From Ilumatobacteraceae bacterium (lineage in GTDB: Bacteria; Actinomycetota; Acidimicrobiia; Acidimicrobiales; Ilumatobacteraceae), in NCBI GenBank assembly GCA_009691255.1, contig SHUT01000012.1, positions 1 to 45,162 on the forward strand: 45,162 nt of DNA, written 5' to 3'. The notes beneath the pieces were generated by a model. That model was not told the origin of the DNA, did no database searches, and worked only from the letters and a program-made list of their open reading frames with translations. Position numbers and translations under genes: made by a program. This document shows, piece after piece, positions 8,801 to 17,934 of this stretch (position 1 is the stretch's first letter; each line of letters opens with the position of its first letter).

Positions 8801-10570
8801 CTAAGATTCTTCCTTGACGGCAGACCAAGAGGCCAAAACCTCTTGATAGCGCGTATTGGACGCCAACATTTCGGTGTGTGTTCCGGTTGCCACAATTTTG
8901 CCTTCATCTAAAAGTGCCACTCGATCAGCTAGTTCGATAGTGGCAGAGCGATGAGCGATCACCAATGTCGTACGACCTCTCATTACTGTGGCCAACGCAT
9001 CGCGAATCTCATGCTCTTTTGTAGGGTCAACTGCAGACGTGGCATCGTCAAGCACTAGCACTCGAGGGTCGGCAACAATGGCTCGCGCGATAGCAATGCG
9101 CTGACGCTGACCACCCGATAATGAATAACCACGTTCTCCGATCAAGGTGTCATAGCCATCAGGTAGTTGTCGAATAAATTCATGCGCACTAGCTAACTTT
9201 GCTGCATTTTTAACAACAGATAAATCGACATCGGGCTTAGCGAAAGCAATATTGGCAGACACCGTGTCATGAAAAAGCAACGTGTCTTCAAAGACGACAC
9301 CAATAGAACTGCGTAGATCGCGCAGGCGCAGTTCCTTGAGGTCAACCCCGTCAAGCGTAATCAGACCGGACTGTGGGTCATAAAAACGCAAGAGCAAGCG
9401 AGTGATTGTGCTCTTACCCGAACCGGTTGCACCGACTATTGCGAGTGATTCCCCTGGAGCAATGTCAAGCGTAAGTCCACCCAAAACACGTACATCGGTG
9501 TGGCCAACTTCGTAACTAAATGACACATCGCGAAATGTCACAGCACCTATTGGCCGAGCCAGTGCTGCCCTCGGGAGAACTGTAGGTGATTTGGGATCAG
9601 TGATGATGGATTCTTCTGACAAGATCTCATGCACTCGCAACAATGCAGACGCCGCACGTTGACCCATCGCCACTGTCATGCCGATGTTTCGTAATGGCCA
9701 AACAAGCAATGTGAGATACGCATTAAACGCAACAAGTTCGCCAACCGACATTTCGCCACTCATTACCCTGTGTCCGCCAACACCCAATACGGCTATAAGT
9801 CCGAGTGTGGGTAGTAGATCAATCGCCGGCAGAAAACTACTGCGAATTCGCGAAGCCTGCAACGAAACCACCTGAATATCATCAGCTTCTTTTTGTAGTT
9901 TTCTGGCTTGCACTAACTCGGCACCGAATCCTTTAATAACTCGCACGCCCGAGACTGTCTCTTCGACAACGTTGGCAAGTTGCGCTTGCTCTTGTTGCAC
10001 TTTTAGAACGGTCTCGTGTATTCGGTCGCTAAAGCGCCGAAATGCGATATTCACAAATGGAAGCGGTGCTAGTGCGAATAGCGCCAGCACGGGATCGGTG
10101 GCGATCAAAATAACCACAGCCCCAATAATCATTCCGAGATTAGAAATAGTGATCGGAATCATCACCACAAAACCTTGAATCTGTTGCAAATCACTTGATG
10201 CCCTGCTCATGAGTTGTCCTGTTTGAGTGCGATCATGAAAACCGACATGCAATCCCTGCAGATGGGCAAAGAGTTTTTCCCGCAATATTGTCTCGGTTAG
10301 GCGGCTCTCTCTAAATGCAAAGAATCGTCGGAACCCAGAAAAGAAACCAGCGATTACGGCTGCTGCCAAAATCAGTAAGGTCCACGACAGCAATGATCCG
10401 CCGCGTTCGATACCGCGATCAATGGCAAATCGCGTGAGTTGTGGTACTGCTATTTTGCCAATCGTCCAGAGCAGTCCAACAGTGATACCAGCCGTTAGAC
10501 CTCGCCGCTGTTGTTTGAGTGTTGCACGTAAGAGGCGCCACCCCTCTTTTGTTGTTGCGTCGTCGTCCAC
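8801..10570 (-). CDS. ABC exporter half-transporter, degenerate Walker B subunit
   Basis: A 589-residue exporter half with an N-terminal six-helix membrane domain (about 25-310) and a C-terminal ATPase. Walker A is GATGSGKST at 380-388 and the signature is a canonical LSGGQ at 484-488. The residue after Walker B is Asp509 (VLVLDDATS) instead of the catalytic glutamate, and the Q-loop glutamine is replaced by glutamate (VVFEDTLLF, Glu428). Both changes are known from the degenerate-site subunit of heterodimeric exporters such as TM287/288. Its intact signature would complete the active site with Glu515 of the downstream partner. It begins 6 bases after the stop of the LLM oxidoreductase gene and ends 2 bases before its partner, so the three form one operon. 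Confidence 0.93.
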   Translation of the reverse strand: MDDDATTKEGWRLLRATLKQQRRGLTAGITVGLLWTIGKIAVPQLTRFAIDRGIERGGSLLSWTLLILAAAVIAGFFSGFRRFFAFRESRLTETILREKLFAHLQGLHVGFHDRTQTGQLMSRASSDLQQIQGFVVMIPITISNLGMIIGAVVILIATDPVLALFALAPLPFVNIAFRRFSDRIHETVLKVQQEQAQLANVVEETVSGVRVIKGFGAELVQARKLQKEADDIQVVSLQASRIRSSFLPAIDLLPTLGLIAVLGVGGHRVMSGEMSVGELVAFNAYLTLLVWPLRNIGMTVAMGQRAASALLRVHEILSEESIITDPKSPTVLPRAALARPIGAVTFRDVSFSYEVGHTDVRVLGGLTLDIAPGESLAIVGATGSGKSTITRLLLRFYDPQSGLITLDGVDLKELRLRDLRSSIGVVFEDTLLFHDTVSANIAFAKPDVDLSVVKNAAKLASAHEFIRQLPDGYDTLIGERGYSLSGGQRQRIAIARAIVADPRVLVLDDATSAVDPTKEHEIRDALATVMRGRTTLVIAHRSATIELADRVALLDEGKIVATGTHTEMLASNTRYQEVLASWSAVKEES

Positions 10571-10576
10571 TCGTTA

Positions 10577-11590
10577 TTACTTATGCGCTGAAGGTGACAG
10601 ATCACGCACGGCTTGCCAGTGGTCTAGCTCAGGATCAAGTGCCAAAATTGCCAACGATGACGTTGTGACTCCGTTATCAAAATATTGACGGATGCGATCA
10701 CGACACTGCTCTGGGGAGCCGTGCACGATGAGATCATCTACGACGTGATCTGGAATAGCGGCCAGCGCAGCCTTACGATCACCAGATTTCCAGGCGTCCC
10801 ACATTCCGTGCAGGTCGTCTCCTCTGCCAAGCCATTCATGAAATGCCGCATACACCGGAACGTTGAGGTAGGCCGCAATTGCAAATTTTGCAGCAGAACG
10901 CACTTGGTCGGTGTTGGTACTTGGACAGACAAAAATACGACAAACGATTTCTTTGGGGACACCGCCAGAGGCGTCGCGAATGACATCAGCCACTCGAATG
11001 ACGTCGTTTGCGGATAGCCAGTTGATGATTGTTCCGTCCGCTTCGCGGGCTGCAAGACGCAGCATCCCTTCGCGCAATGCTGCAACAAGGATCTGTGGTT
11101 TTACTTCTGGCCGAATAGCCATTTTGAAACCGTTTACTTCAAAAGTGTCGTATTTTTTTGTAATCTTTTCGCCCGATAGAGCGTCGTTTAAAAACCGTAC
11201 GACATCGCGTACTTTTTTGTATGGTTCTTGAAACGGAATACCGTTCCATTTTTCGACTATCACATTGCTTGATGATCCGATTCCGATGGCAAAGCGCCCA
11301 GGCGCAGCATCTGCAAGCGTGGCGACTGACTGCGCAAAACATGCGGGGCTTCTTGTGTACGCCGGAACAATGGCAGTTCCAAGGCGCAAACGTGGCTCCC
11401 ACGCAGCAGCAAGTGCCAATGGCGTAAACGCATCAGCGCCATCTGCTTCAGCAGACCAGATGTCGGTGTATCCCAAATCTGCGAGTTCACGAAGTTTGTC
11501 TTTTTGAGCATGTAGATGACCCGGCAGGGGCACCGTCATGCCTGGTCGAACTGGCATGTCTGAATGGGATTGTGCGCCATATGCGTTCAT
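10577..11590 (-). CDS. LLM class F420-dependent oxidoreductase, Rv3520c-like
   Basis: A luciferase-like TIM-barrel oxidoreductase of 337 residues from the ATG at 11590. It has the segment GYTDIWSAEADGADAFTPLA near the N-terminus, RLRLGTAIVPAYTRSPA (about 67-83), and GRFAIGIGSSSNVIVEKWNG (about 100-119), a motif set I associate with the Rv3520c-type F420-dependent group. Typically these proteins reduce or oxidise a small substrate with F420; the substrate here is unknown. An ORF extension to 11665 would add 25 low-complexity residues unlike the family; the ATG at 11590 has a GAAGAC sequence upstream and is chosen. It leads the operon with the two ABC exporter halves, which suggests the exporter may handle a related compound, but that is only inference. 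Divergent from the amidase across 96 bases. Confidence 0.87.
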   Translation of the reverse strand: MNAYGAQSHSDMPVRPGMTVPLPGHLHAQKDKLRELADLGYTDIWSAEADGADAFTPLALAAAWEPRLRLGTAIVPAYTRSPACFAQSVATLADAAPGRFAIGIGSSSNVIVEKWNGIPFQEPYKKVRDVVRFLNDALSGEKITKKYDTFEVNGFKMAIRPEVKPQILVAALREGMLRLAAREADGTIINWLSANDVIRVADVIRDASGGVPKEIVCRIFVCPSTNTDQVRSAAKFAIAAYLNVPVYAAFHEWLGRGDDLHGMWDAWKSGDRKAALAAIPDHVVDDLIVHGSPEQCRDRIRQYFDNGVTTSSLAILALDPELDHWQAVRDLSPSAHK

Positions 11591-11686
11591 TATTGTCTTC
11601 CGCGTTCTGTTGAAACCACAGTCTAGTGACGCTCGATTTTCTCCGACGGGTTGTAGTTCGGGCAATGTCGGCTAGTTTTCGCTGAT

Positions 11687-13081
11687 ATGGAAAACAAACC
11701 GTGGCAGGGAGACGCCTGCTCCCTCGTTGATGAATTCAGGGCAAAACGCCGTTCCCCGCTTGAAGAATTGCGCGCCACGTACGACGCAATCTCGTCGAGT
11801 TCTCTCAACGCCGTTTCTTTTACGGATTCCGCATCAGCTGAGCAGGCAGCAAGAAACGCCGACATATCCTTGCCGTTTGGTGGTGTCCCGGTGGGCATCA
11901 AAGAACTCGACAGTGTTGAGGGATGGCCTGACACAAGCGGATCAATTGTCTTTGCTGACAGAATCGCCCAGCACACATCTATCCACGTACAACGAATCCG
12001 CGATCTTGGCGGCATGGTGCCACTTGGTTTGACTACTGCGAGCGAGTTCGGCGGCGTCAATGTCACCCGTACAGTGCTTAATGGGGCGACTCATAATCCT
12101 TGGCAACACGGTCGCACGCCTGGCGGATCTTCAGGCGGGAGCGCAGCAGGAGTAGCAGGAGGTTTGTTTACTTTGGCAACCGCTGGTGATGGTGGTGGTT
12201 CAATTCGCATTCCGGCTGGCTTCACCGGATTAGTTGGACTCAAATCAACATATGGGCGGATTCCTCGCGGTCCATTTTCGCAGTACAGCAATCTCACCGT
12301 CACCGTCGGGTGTGTATCACGCAGCGTTAGAGATACTGCTAGATGGTTTGATGTGTCAAACGGCCACGACACGCGAGATCCTCTCAGTTTGCAACGCACA
12401 AGCGGATGGGAAAATGGTCTTGGAACTATAGAAGTTGCTGGTTTGCGAGTTGCAGTTGTCTCTGATTGGGGTGGCGCGGTTGTATCGCCTGCAATGTGGA
12501 ACGTTCTTCTCGACACAGCAGACGATCTCATGATTGCTGCACGACTCAAACGCATTGATGGTGTGAATACGACTCTTCCGCGAATGGGTGCCGCATGGTC
12601 TATCTCCGGAACAATTGAACTTGCAGCAGAACTTGGCGACAGATGGCCCGCATGTGCAGAACAACTCACCCCCGAGATGCGCCTTGCACTTGAATTCACG
12701 CACGGCAAATATTCAAGCGAGGCACGGGCTCGTATCGAAGCACGTCGTGCCGACCTCAACCAACGCATGGCGGAAATTTTTGAACAAGTCGACATTGTGA
12801 TCACAGCAAGCAATCCTGATATCGCCTTTGACGCCCAAGGTCCACTGCCCAGCACTTTTGGTGGCATCAAGGCCGGCGGGCGTAACAATGGTTTGCTCAC
12901 ATTTCCGTGCAACCTCCACGGAAACCCCGGCATATCGGTTCCAGCTGGTTTTGTAGATGGACTTCCTGTTGGTCTACAAATAATTGGTCGACATTTTTCC
13001 GAACAACTACTTCTCGAACTAGCCCACATTATCGAACAACGTCGGCCATGGCCGTTCGTCGCACCAGGAGGACCACAATGA
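11687..13081 (+). CDS. Amidase (amidase-signature family)
   Basis: Hydrolyses a carboxylic amide to acid and ammonia in the cytosol. The Ser-cisSer-Lys triad of the family is visible: Lys72 in VGIKELD, Ser148 or Ser149 in TPGGSSGGSAAG, and the nucleophile Ser172 in GDGGGSIRIPA. At 464 residues it has the usual size. The sequence is closer to stand-alone amidases than to GatA of the tRNA amidotransferase, since there is no gatC or gatB beside it. The stop overlaps the start of the CoA-transferase gene in ATGA, so translation is coupled and the two products probably act in one pathway, for example freeing an acid from an amide which is then activated to a CoA ester. No obvious ribosome site precedes the ATG. 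The natural substrate is unknown. Confidence 0.9.
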   Translation: MENKPWQGDACSLVDEFRAKRRSPLEELRATYDAISSSSLNAVSFTDSASAEQAARNADISLPFGGVPVGIKELDSVEGWPDTSGSIVFADRIAQHTSIHVQRIRDLGGMVPLGLTTASEFGGVNVTRTVLNGATHNPWQHGRTPGGSSGGSAAGVAGGLFTLATAGDGGGSIRIPAGFTGLVGLKSTYGRIPRGPFSQYSNLTVTVGCVSRSVRDTARWFDVSNGHDTRDPLSLQRTSGWENGLGTIEVAGLRVAVVSDWGGAVVSPAMWNVLLDTADDLMIAARLKRIDGVNTTLPRMGAAWSISGTIELAAELGDRWPACAEQLTPEMRLALEFTHGKYSSEARARIEARRADLNQRMAEIFEQVDIVITASNPDIAFDAQGPLPSTFGGIKAGGRNNGLLTFPCNLHGNPGISVPAGFVDGLPVGLQIIGRHFSEQLLLELAHIIEQRRPWPFVAPGGPQ

Positions 13082-14262
13082 GTACAGCCAAAGGACCACT
13101 CGACGGCATTCGCATCATTGATATGTCCGTCATGATTAGCGGACCACTATCAGGAATGTTGCTGGCAGATCAAGGTGCCGATGTAATCAAAGTCGAGTCG
13201 CCTGGCATTGGCGACATGATGCGCTATCTCGGCACAAGCAAAAACGGAACAACTGGAATCTTTGTGCTTAACAACCGTGGCAAGCGGTCGCTCGTTGTTG
13301 ATCTCAAAAAACCCAAAGGCATCGAGATCATGCACAAACTTGTTGCCACCGCTGACGTTCTGATTCAAAATTTTCGACCAGGCGCACTCGATCGTTTGGG
13401 CTTGGGCTACGACGATCTCTCTGTCATTAATAAAAATCTCATCTACGTATCAATCAGCGGCTTCGGACCAGATGGCCCCAACAGCGGATTGCGAGTGTAT
13501 GACAACGTCATCCAGTCAGCGTCTGGATTGATCTCGATTCAGACCGACCCACGTACCGGCGAGCCTAGTGCGCTGCGCACACTCATTTGTGACAAAGTTA
13601 CAGCCCTTACTGCATCGCAAGCCATCACCGCCGCACTGCTTGCACGCGAGCGAGGTGCCGGCGGACAGCACGTAACGTTGGCAATGCTTGACGCAGCAAT
13701 CGCGTTTATCTGGCCTGACGGTGCCATGAACGATGCAATTCTTGATGACGACGCCACTCGCGCCCCCACCATTGCATCTAATTACGGCATCAACAAACTT
13801 CAGGACGGGCATTGCACTATATCCGTTGTAACCGACGCCGAGTTTCGTTCACTTTGTGGCGTGCTTGGAGTTCCTGAGATTGCTGACGATGAACGCTTCT
13901 CTACTGCTCAGGCGCGTGCGCTCAATGCCGGTGTCTTTGTAGAAATAATTAGCGGGCGTCTCGGCAAACTGACGTGTGCTGAGTTCGTCAAGCGCGCACG
14001 CAAGTTTGATCTTCCCGGATCAGTTGTCGTCAGCCTGCAAGACCTGCCAGGTACACCACAAGTCGTGCACAACAAGGTGTTCGTCGAGCGCCAGCACCCC
14101 ACTGCTGGTCTCGTACGCGAAGTTCGCAGTGCGCCACGCTTCTCCAAAACTCCAACTGTTGTCTCATCTCTAGCTCCTGCATACGGACAACACAGCGACG
14201 ACATTGTGACCGAGCTCGGTCTTGATGCAACCGCTCTTCGTGCTGCTGGAGTTATTCTTTAA
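13078..14262 (+). CDS. CaiB/BaiF family (type III) CoA-transferase
   Basis: Moves CoA between carboxylic acids through an aspartyl-CoA intermediate, or epimerises acyl-CoAs, in the cytosol. Family marks in the 394 residues: GPLDGIRIIDMS at the N-terminus, LADQGADVIKVESPGIGD (about 29-46), LNNRGKRSLVVDLKK (64-78), NFRPGALDRLGLGYDDL (98-114) and SISGFGPDGP (125-134). By alignment with the family, Asp172 in CDKVTALTAS is the likely catalytic aspartate; the local sequence lacks the common G-D-x-x-x-G form. The start is the ATG overlapping the amidase stop; an upstream in-frame start inside the amidase gene would add 57 spurious residues. The gene ends convergently with the acyl-CoA dehydrogenase, the two stop codons sharing TTAA at 14259-14262. 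Confidence 0.92.
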   Translation: MSTAKGPLDGIRIIDMSVMISGPLSGMLLADQGADVIKVESPGIGDMMRYLGTSKNGTTGIFVLNNRGKRSLVVDLKKPKGIEIMHKLVATADVLIQNFRPGALDRLGLGYDDLSVINKNLIYVSISGFGPDGPNSGLRVYDNVIQSASGLISIQTDPRTGEPSALRTLICDKVTALTASQAITAALLARERGAGGQHVTLAMLDAAIAFIWPDGAMNDAILDDDATRAPTIASNYGINKLQDGHCTISVVTDAEFRSLCGVLGVPEIADDERFSTAQARALNAGVFVEIISGRLGKLTCAEFVKRARKFDLPGSVVVSLQDLPGTPQVVHNKVFVERQHPTAGLVREVRSAPRFSKTPTVVSSLAPAYGQHSDDIVTELGLDATALRAAGVIL

Positions 14263-15416
14263 CGCGTCAAACTGCGGCCAACGATCTCTTTCATGATTTC
14301 AGTTGTGCCACCGTAAATGGTTTGAATTCGACTATCTACCCACGCCCGAGCAATCGGGTACTCGCGCATATACCCGTATCCGCCATGCAGTTGCAGGCAC
14401 CGATCAACGACCTTATTTTGCAACTCAGTTGTCCAGAACTTAGCGGCAGCAGCCTGTTCTGCATTCAGTTTCTGGGCGCAGTGCAGTTCCACACAATGGT
14501 CAACATAGACCTGGGCAATCTGGACTTCTGTTGCCAACTCAGCAAGCAAGAACTTGCTGTTTTGAAATTGCGAGATGGATTGACCAAATGCTTTTCGTTC
14601 GCGGGTGTAGTCAAGTGTCCAGTGCAGTGCCGCATCGGCCACTGCAACGGCACCAACTGCAATGCCAAGTCGTTCTTGAGCAAGATTGCGCATGAGGTAA
14701 GTGAATCCCATTCCTTCGTCACCCAACATGTTTTGGGCGGGTACCTCTACGTCAGTAAAGAACAGCTCGGCCGTGTCTTGTGCGTGCATTCCCAACTTGT
14801 CGAGATTGCGACCTCTTTCGAAGCCTTTCATTCCGCGCTCAAGAATCAGTAACGAAAAACCACTATGACCTTTTTCTGGATCAGTGCGACACACGGTTAC
14901 AACTAGATCACTGTTGATTCCATTTGAGATAAATGTCTTTGCTCCATTCACGACCCATGTATCGCCATGGCGCACAGCAGTTGTCTTGACGCCCGCAACA
15001 TCGCTACCGGTATTTGGTTCAGTTATTGCTAGTGCACCAATGAGTTCGCCAGTTACCATGCCTCGTAGCCAGCGATCTTTTTGGTCTTCATTTGCCAATG
15101 AGATGTAATACGGCAACACAATGTCGTTGTGTAATGTGAATCCGTTAGCGCTCCCGATTACGCCGGTATAGCCAACTTCTTCTGCCATGATTGCTGCAAA
15201 GCGATAATCCTCAGTTGCACCACCGCCGTATTGTTCGGCAACTGTCAATCCCAGAAAACCATGTTTTCCGGCTTCGAGCCAAAGCGACCGCGGAGTGATT
15301 CCGTCTTTTTCCCATTCTTCATGGTTTGGAACAACTTCTTTGTCTAGCCAATTGCGAAAGGTCTTTCGAAACTGGTCGTGTTCGTCATTGAAGATTGTGC
15401 GCTCAAAAAATTCCAT
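14259..15416 (-). CDS. Acyl-CoA dehydrogenase
   Basis: An FAD enzyme that introduces the alpha,beta double bond into an acyl-CoA, passing electrons to electron-transfer flavoprotein. The 385 residues show the FAD/substrate motif GALAITEPNTGSDVAG (about 127-142), VNGAKTFISNG (about 156-166), ERKAFGQ-type helix residues (about 274-280), LQLHGGYGYMREYPI (about 337-351) and IYGGTTEIMKEIVGR, in which Glu373 is the catalytic base in the position used by short/medium- and long-chain classes. It lies 9 bases after the membrane protein gene 15426-16160 and probably ends the long minus-strand operon. Convergent with the CoA-transferase, with which it could share a catabolic route. Chain-length specificity cannot be read. 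Confidence 0.95.
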   Translation of the reverse strand: MEFFERTIFNDEHDQFRKTFRNWLDKEVVPNHEEWEKDGITPRSLWLEAGKHGFLGLTVAEQYGGGATEDYRFAAIMAEEVGYTGVIGSANGFTLHNDIVLPYYISLANEDQKDRWLRGMVTGELIGALAITEPNTGSDVAGVKTTAVRHGDTWVVNGAKTFISNGINSDLVVTVCRTDPEKGHSGFSLLILERGMKGFERGRNLDKLGMHAQDTAELFFTDVEVPAQNMLGDEGMGFTYLMRNLAQERLGIAVGAVAVADAALHWTLDYTRERKAFGQSISQFQNSKFLLAELATEVQIAQVYVDHCVELHCAQKLNAEQAAAAKFWTTELQNKVVDRCLQLHGGYGYMREYPIARAWVDSRIQTIYGGTTEIMKEIVGRSLTR

Positions 15417-15425
15417 GACGAGACA

Positions 15426-16160
15426 CTATGCCAGAACTGCACGCGCCACGAGGTCGGTGCCAAAAGCTGTCAAAATTGCTAAATACATGAGGCCTGTCGC
15501 CGCCATCACGGCCGAATAACTGCGTTCTCGCAGTGCTGCCTTAGTGACCCGCACCAATACACCCGTTGTGACGACGCAGGCCAGCCAAAACCAGCCAAGC
15601 ACGCCGTTCCATCCATCATCGATCGAGCCATTTAACACGCTGACCATGCCCGTTGGAAGCAACAGCATTGCTGTCTCGAATGGCAAAATCCAAAACACCG
15701 TATCGATGAGTTCGTTTAAAATCTGTCGTGGTAATCCTGGTTGCACTAAATACCAATGGCCCAGCAACATTGCGTCGGTCACTGCTCCTAAAAACACAGC
15801 GCCCACGAGAATGCGCAACAACGAAACTGTGGTTGCACCAGTGCCACTAGCAGAGTCAATGGCGGCGGCAATTAATCCCACAACCCCGATGCAAGGCGCC
15901 AACAGATCCCATCTCATGTTCGTACGTCTCAGTGTTAATAGTGATGCGACTGCCACAAGTGCTGCTGCAGCATCTCGAACAGGGGACACTCCAAATGCCA
16001 GACCACTCGCACACGCGCCAGCGCTTATGACGCTAAAACTGCTACGCAACAACCACCCATAACCACGACCTACGTCATGACGGTGAGTTGTAAACCACAA
16101 AAATAGCAATCCCCCTGTTGCCCATTGCAACAAGACCGTTGCGGCGTCAAGATGAATCAC
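15426..16160 (-). CDS. Uncharacterised multi-pass membrane protein
   Basis: A 244-residue protein I do not recognise. About seven hydrophobic segments are visible (roughly residues 5-22, 38-58, 62-78, 88-104, 115-135, 158-180, 187-207, with a last one near 217-240), so it is an integral membrane protein. Charged residues are sparse; the polar and aromatic loop GHWYLVQPGLPRQILNE (about 133-149) is the most distinctive part and may be functional. It starts with GTG overlapping the stop of the amidohydrolase gene (GTGA) and is followed 9 bases later by the acyl-CoA dehydrogenase, so it is translationally coupled. The context does not identify its job; a small membrane carrier or a cytochrome-type helper without visible heme motif are both possible. 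Confidence 0.8.
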   Translation of the reverse strand: MIHLDAATVLLQWATGGLLFLWFTTHRHDVGRGYGWLLRSSFSVISAGACASGLAFGVSPVRDAAAALVAVASLLTLRRTNMRWDLLAPCIGVVGLIAAAIDSASGTGATTVSLLRILVGAVFLGAVTDAMLLGHWYLVQPGLPRQILNELIDTVFWILPFETAMLLLPTGMVSVLNGSIDDGWNGVLGWFWLACVVTTGVLVRVTKAALRERSYSAVMAATGLMYLAILTAFGTDLVARAVLA

Positions 16161-17869
16161 CGAACAGTAACGGTCTCGGTGTCGCGCCCAGAACGCAATA
16201 ATGTTCCGGGGCGGGCTTCGAGGGCGACATTGTTACGCACACATGGGACTCCGTTTACAAGCACGTGTTCAATGCCTATCGACTCGCCGTATATACGACC
16301 TGCACCAGCAGGCAGATCGAATCTCATTAGAGCAGGTCCTGGGCCAACTGTTGAGGGGTCAAGAATGCAAATATCTGCAGCCCATCCTTGCTGAATGCGC
16401 CCACGACCCTTGAGTCCGTACAAACGAGCAGGTCGATCGGTGAGATGATAAATCGCTTCTTCGATGGGCATCAAATCGCGTTCACGCACTGCGCGCGCAA
16501 GCAGTGTGGTACTAAACGCATAACTATCGATCATGTCGAGATGTGCGCCGGCATCGCTTGCGCCAACTACTGCCCTGTGATCACGCCACACTTCTACTCG
16601 TCGACGCCATGTTTCGTCATCTTGACCACGATCTTGATTAGCAATCACAGTAAGAAGTCTGTCGTCAAGCACGATGTCGCACAAGAGGTTCCATGCATCA
16701 ACACCCAACTCGCGAGCAATCTCGCCTATTAGACGACCTTCGTACGGTTTCCACTTCGCTGTAAATGTTTGTAGCAAAAAGTACCCAGCCCAGTTTGCAA
16801 TTGCGCGGGTTGGCCCCTCTGTAGTTTGAGCAAGTCGATTCATTTCTGCACGACCTTCTGGATCGCGCAACATTGCAGTCTTGGCTTCGTCTGGCAACGC
16901 CATTAAAGAGTCCCACCCATTCAGAATGTCGAGGACAAAACCGCTCTTGAAATTCAGTCGCACACGGAAAGTATCTGGCAAAGTCAGCGCCAATACATGT
17001 CCGCCGCGCGCTGCTGCAATATCAAAACCTGCAAGTTGATGCTGAACAAGATCCCAGTTATGAGCAAACACTTGTAAAAGATTCCAGTTCAAGGGACGAT
17101 TAGCAGCAGCGCTCATGTCGCCCATCAGTTCGAATACTTCGTCGGGGAACTCCCCCACCGCCGGAATGAACTCGAGCGTTGTGCCGTCGTGCTGCGAAAC
17201 CTCAGCACATAACGCCAAGAGTTCTTCGCGGGTTCCGTGACGTGATGGCACCGGCGATCCGGTGTGATCGTTGTGACTTGGAGACCATGTGGACGAAAAG
17301 CCCAAGCCGCCGGCGCGCAAACCGTCGCGCAACAGCACCACCATTAATTCAATTTCGGCTGGTGTGGCAGCACGTTGATTGGCGTCGTCGTGCATGACGA
17401 CACGCCTCAAAGCGCTATGCCCGACTAAGAATCCGGCGTTCGGTAATAATTTGCCGTCAAGAGAATCGAGATATTCAGCTGTGGTGTGCCAGTTCCAGGG
17501 AACTCCTTGTTGCAAAGCCTCAAGTGGCATGCCTTCGACTCGAGCCAACATTCGCATGAGGTAATCGCCATCTTGTGGTGTTAGTGGAGCAATCGTGAAC
17601 CCACAGTTGCCGCCGATGATAGTTGTAACACCGTGCATTGGTGAAGGACTCAGCGTTGTATCCCAAAATGCTTGTGCGTCGTAGTGCGTGTGCAAATCAA
17701 TAAACCCTGGGCACACGACAAGATCGGTTGCATCAATGACTTGTTTGCTTGAATCTTTTAGTTCACCGATTGTGGCAACTTTGCCGTTGACAATGCCGAT
17801 ATCGGCACGACGCGGTTCGGCGCCTGTGCCGTCCACCACCATTGCTCCTGTGATTGCTACATCTAACAT
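16157..17869 (-). CDS. Amidohydrolase, N-acyl-D-amino-acid deacylase family
   Basis: A metal-dependent amidohydrolase (570 residues) resembling D-aminoacylase, which removes acyl groups from N-acyl-D-amino acids. The beta-sandwich N-terminus (DVAITGAMVVDGTGAEP) is followed by the metal site GFIDLHTHYD with His60 and His62 and by GGNCGFT with Cys89, a ligand typical of the D-aminoacylase group. Further marks are GASDAGAHLDMID (about 437-449) with the catalytic aspartate and the C-terminal LTDRPARLYGLKGRG. The start ATG at 17869 follows 65 bases after... that is, upstream lies the M24 peptidase gene, whose stop is at 17935. The stop overlaps the membrane protein start. The exact acyl or D-amino acid preference is not deducible; some relatives act on other cyclic or acyl amides. 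Confidence 0.88.
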   Translation of the reverse strand: MLDVAITGAMVVDGTGAEPRRADIGIVNGKVATIGELKDSSKQVIDATDLVVCPGFIDLHTHYDAQAFWDTTLSPSPMHGVTTIIGGNCGFTIAPLTPQDGDYLMRMLARVEGMPLEALQQGVPWNWHTTAEYLDSLDGKLLPNAGFLVGHSALRRVVMHDDANQRAATPAEIELMVVLLRDGLRAGGLGFSSTWSPSHNDHTGSPVPSRHGTREELLALCAEVSQHDGTTLEFIPAVGEFPDEVFELMGDMSAAANRPLNWNLLQVFAHNWDLVQHQLAGFDIAAARGGHVLALTLPDTFRVRLNFKSGFVLDILNGWDSLMALPDEAKTAMLRDPEGRAEMNRLAQTTEGPTRAIANWAGYFLLQTFTAKWKPYEGRLIGEIARELGVDAWNLLCDIVLDDRLLTVIANQDRGQDDETWRRRVEVWRDHRAVVGASDAGAHLDMIDSYAFSTTLLARAVRERDLMPIEEAIYHLTDRPARLYGLKGRGRIQQGWAADICILDPSTVGPGPALMRFDLPAGAGRIYGESIGIEHVLVNGVPCVRNNVALEARPGTLLRSGRDTETVTVR

Positions 17870-17934
17870 TTCATCCCCCGATCGATTCTCTTAGTCTTGC
17901 CGACTTTGTCCGTTTGCCAAAACGCAGAGACAAC

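Noticed and set aside
12091-13029. 312-residue open frame antisense to the amidase
   Set aside because: The amidase on the opposite strand has all catalytic motifs; the antisense frame is rich in Ser/Arg/Pro and has no family motif.
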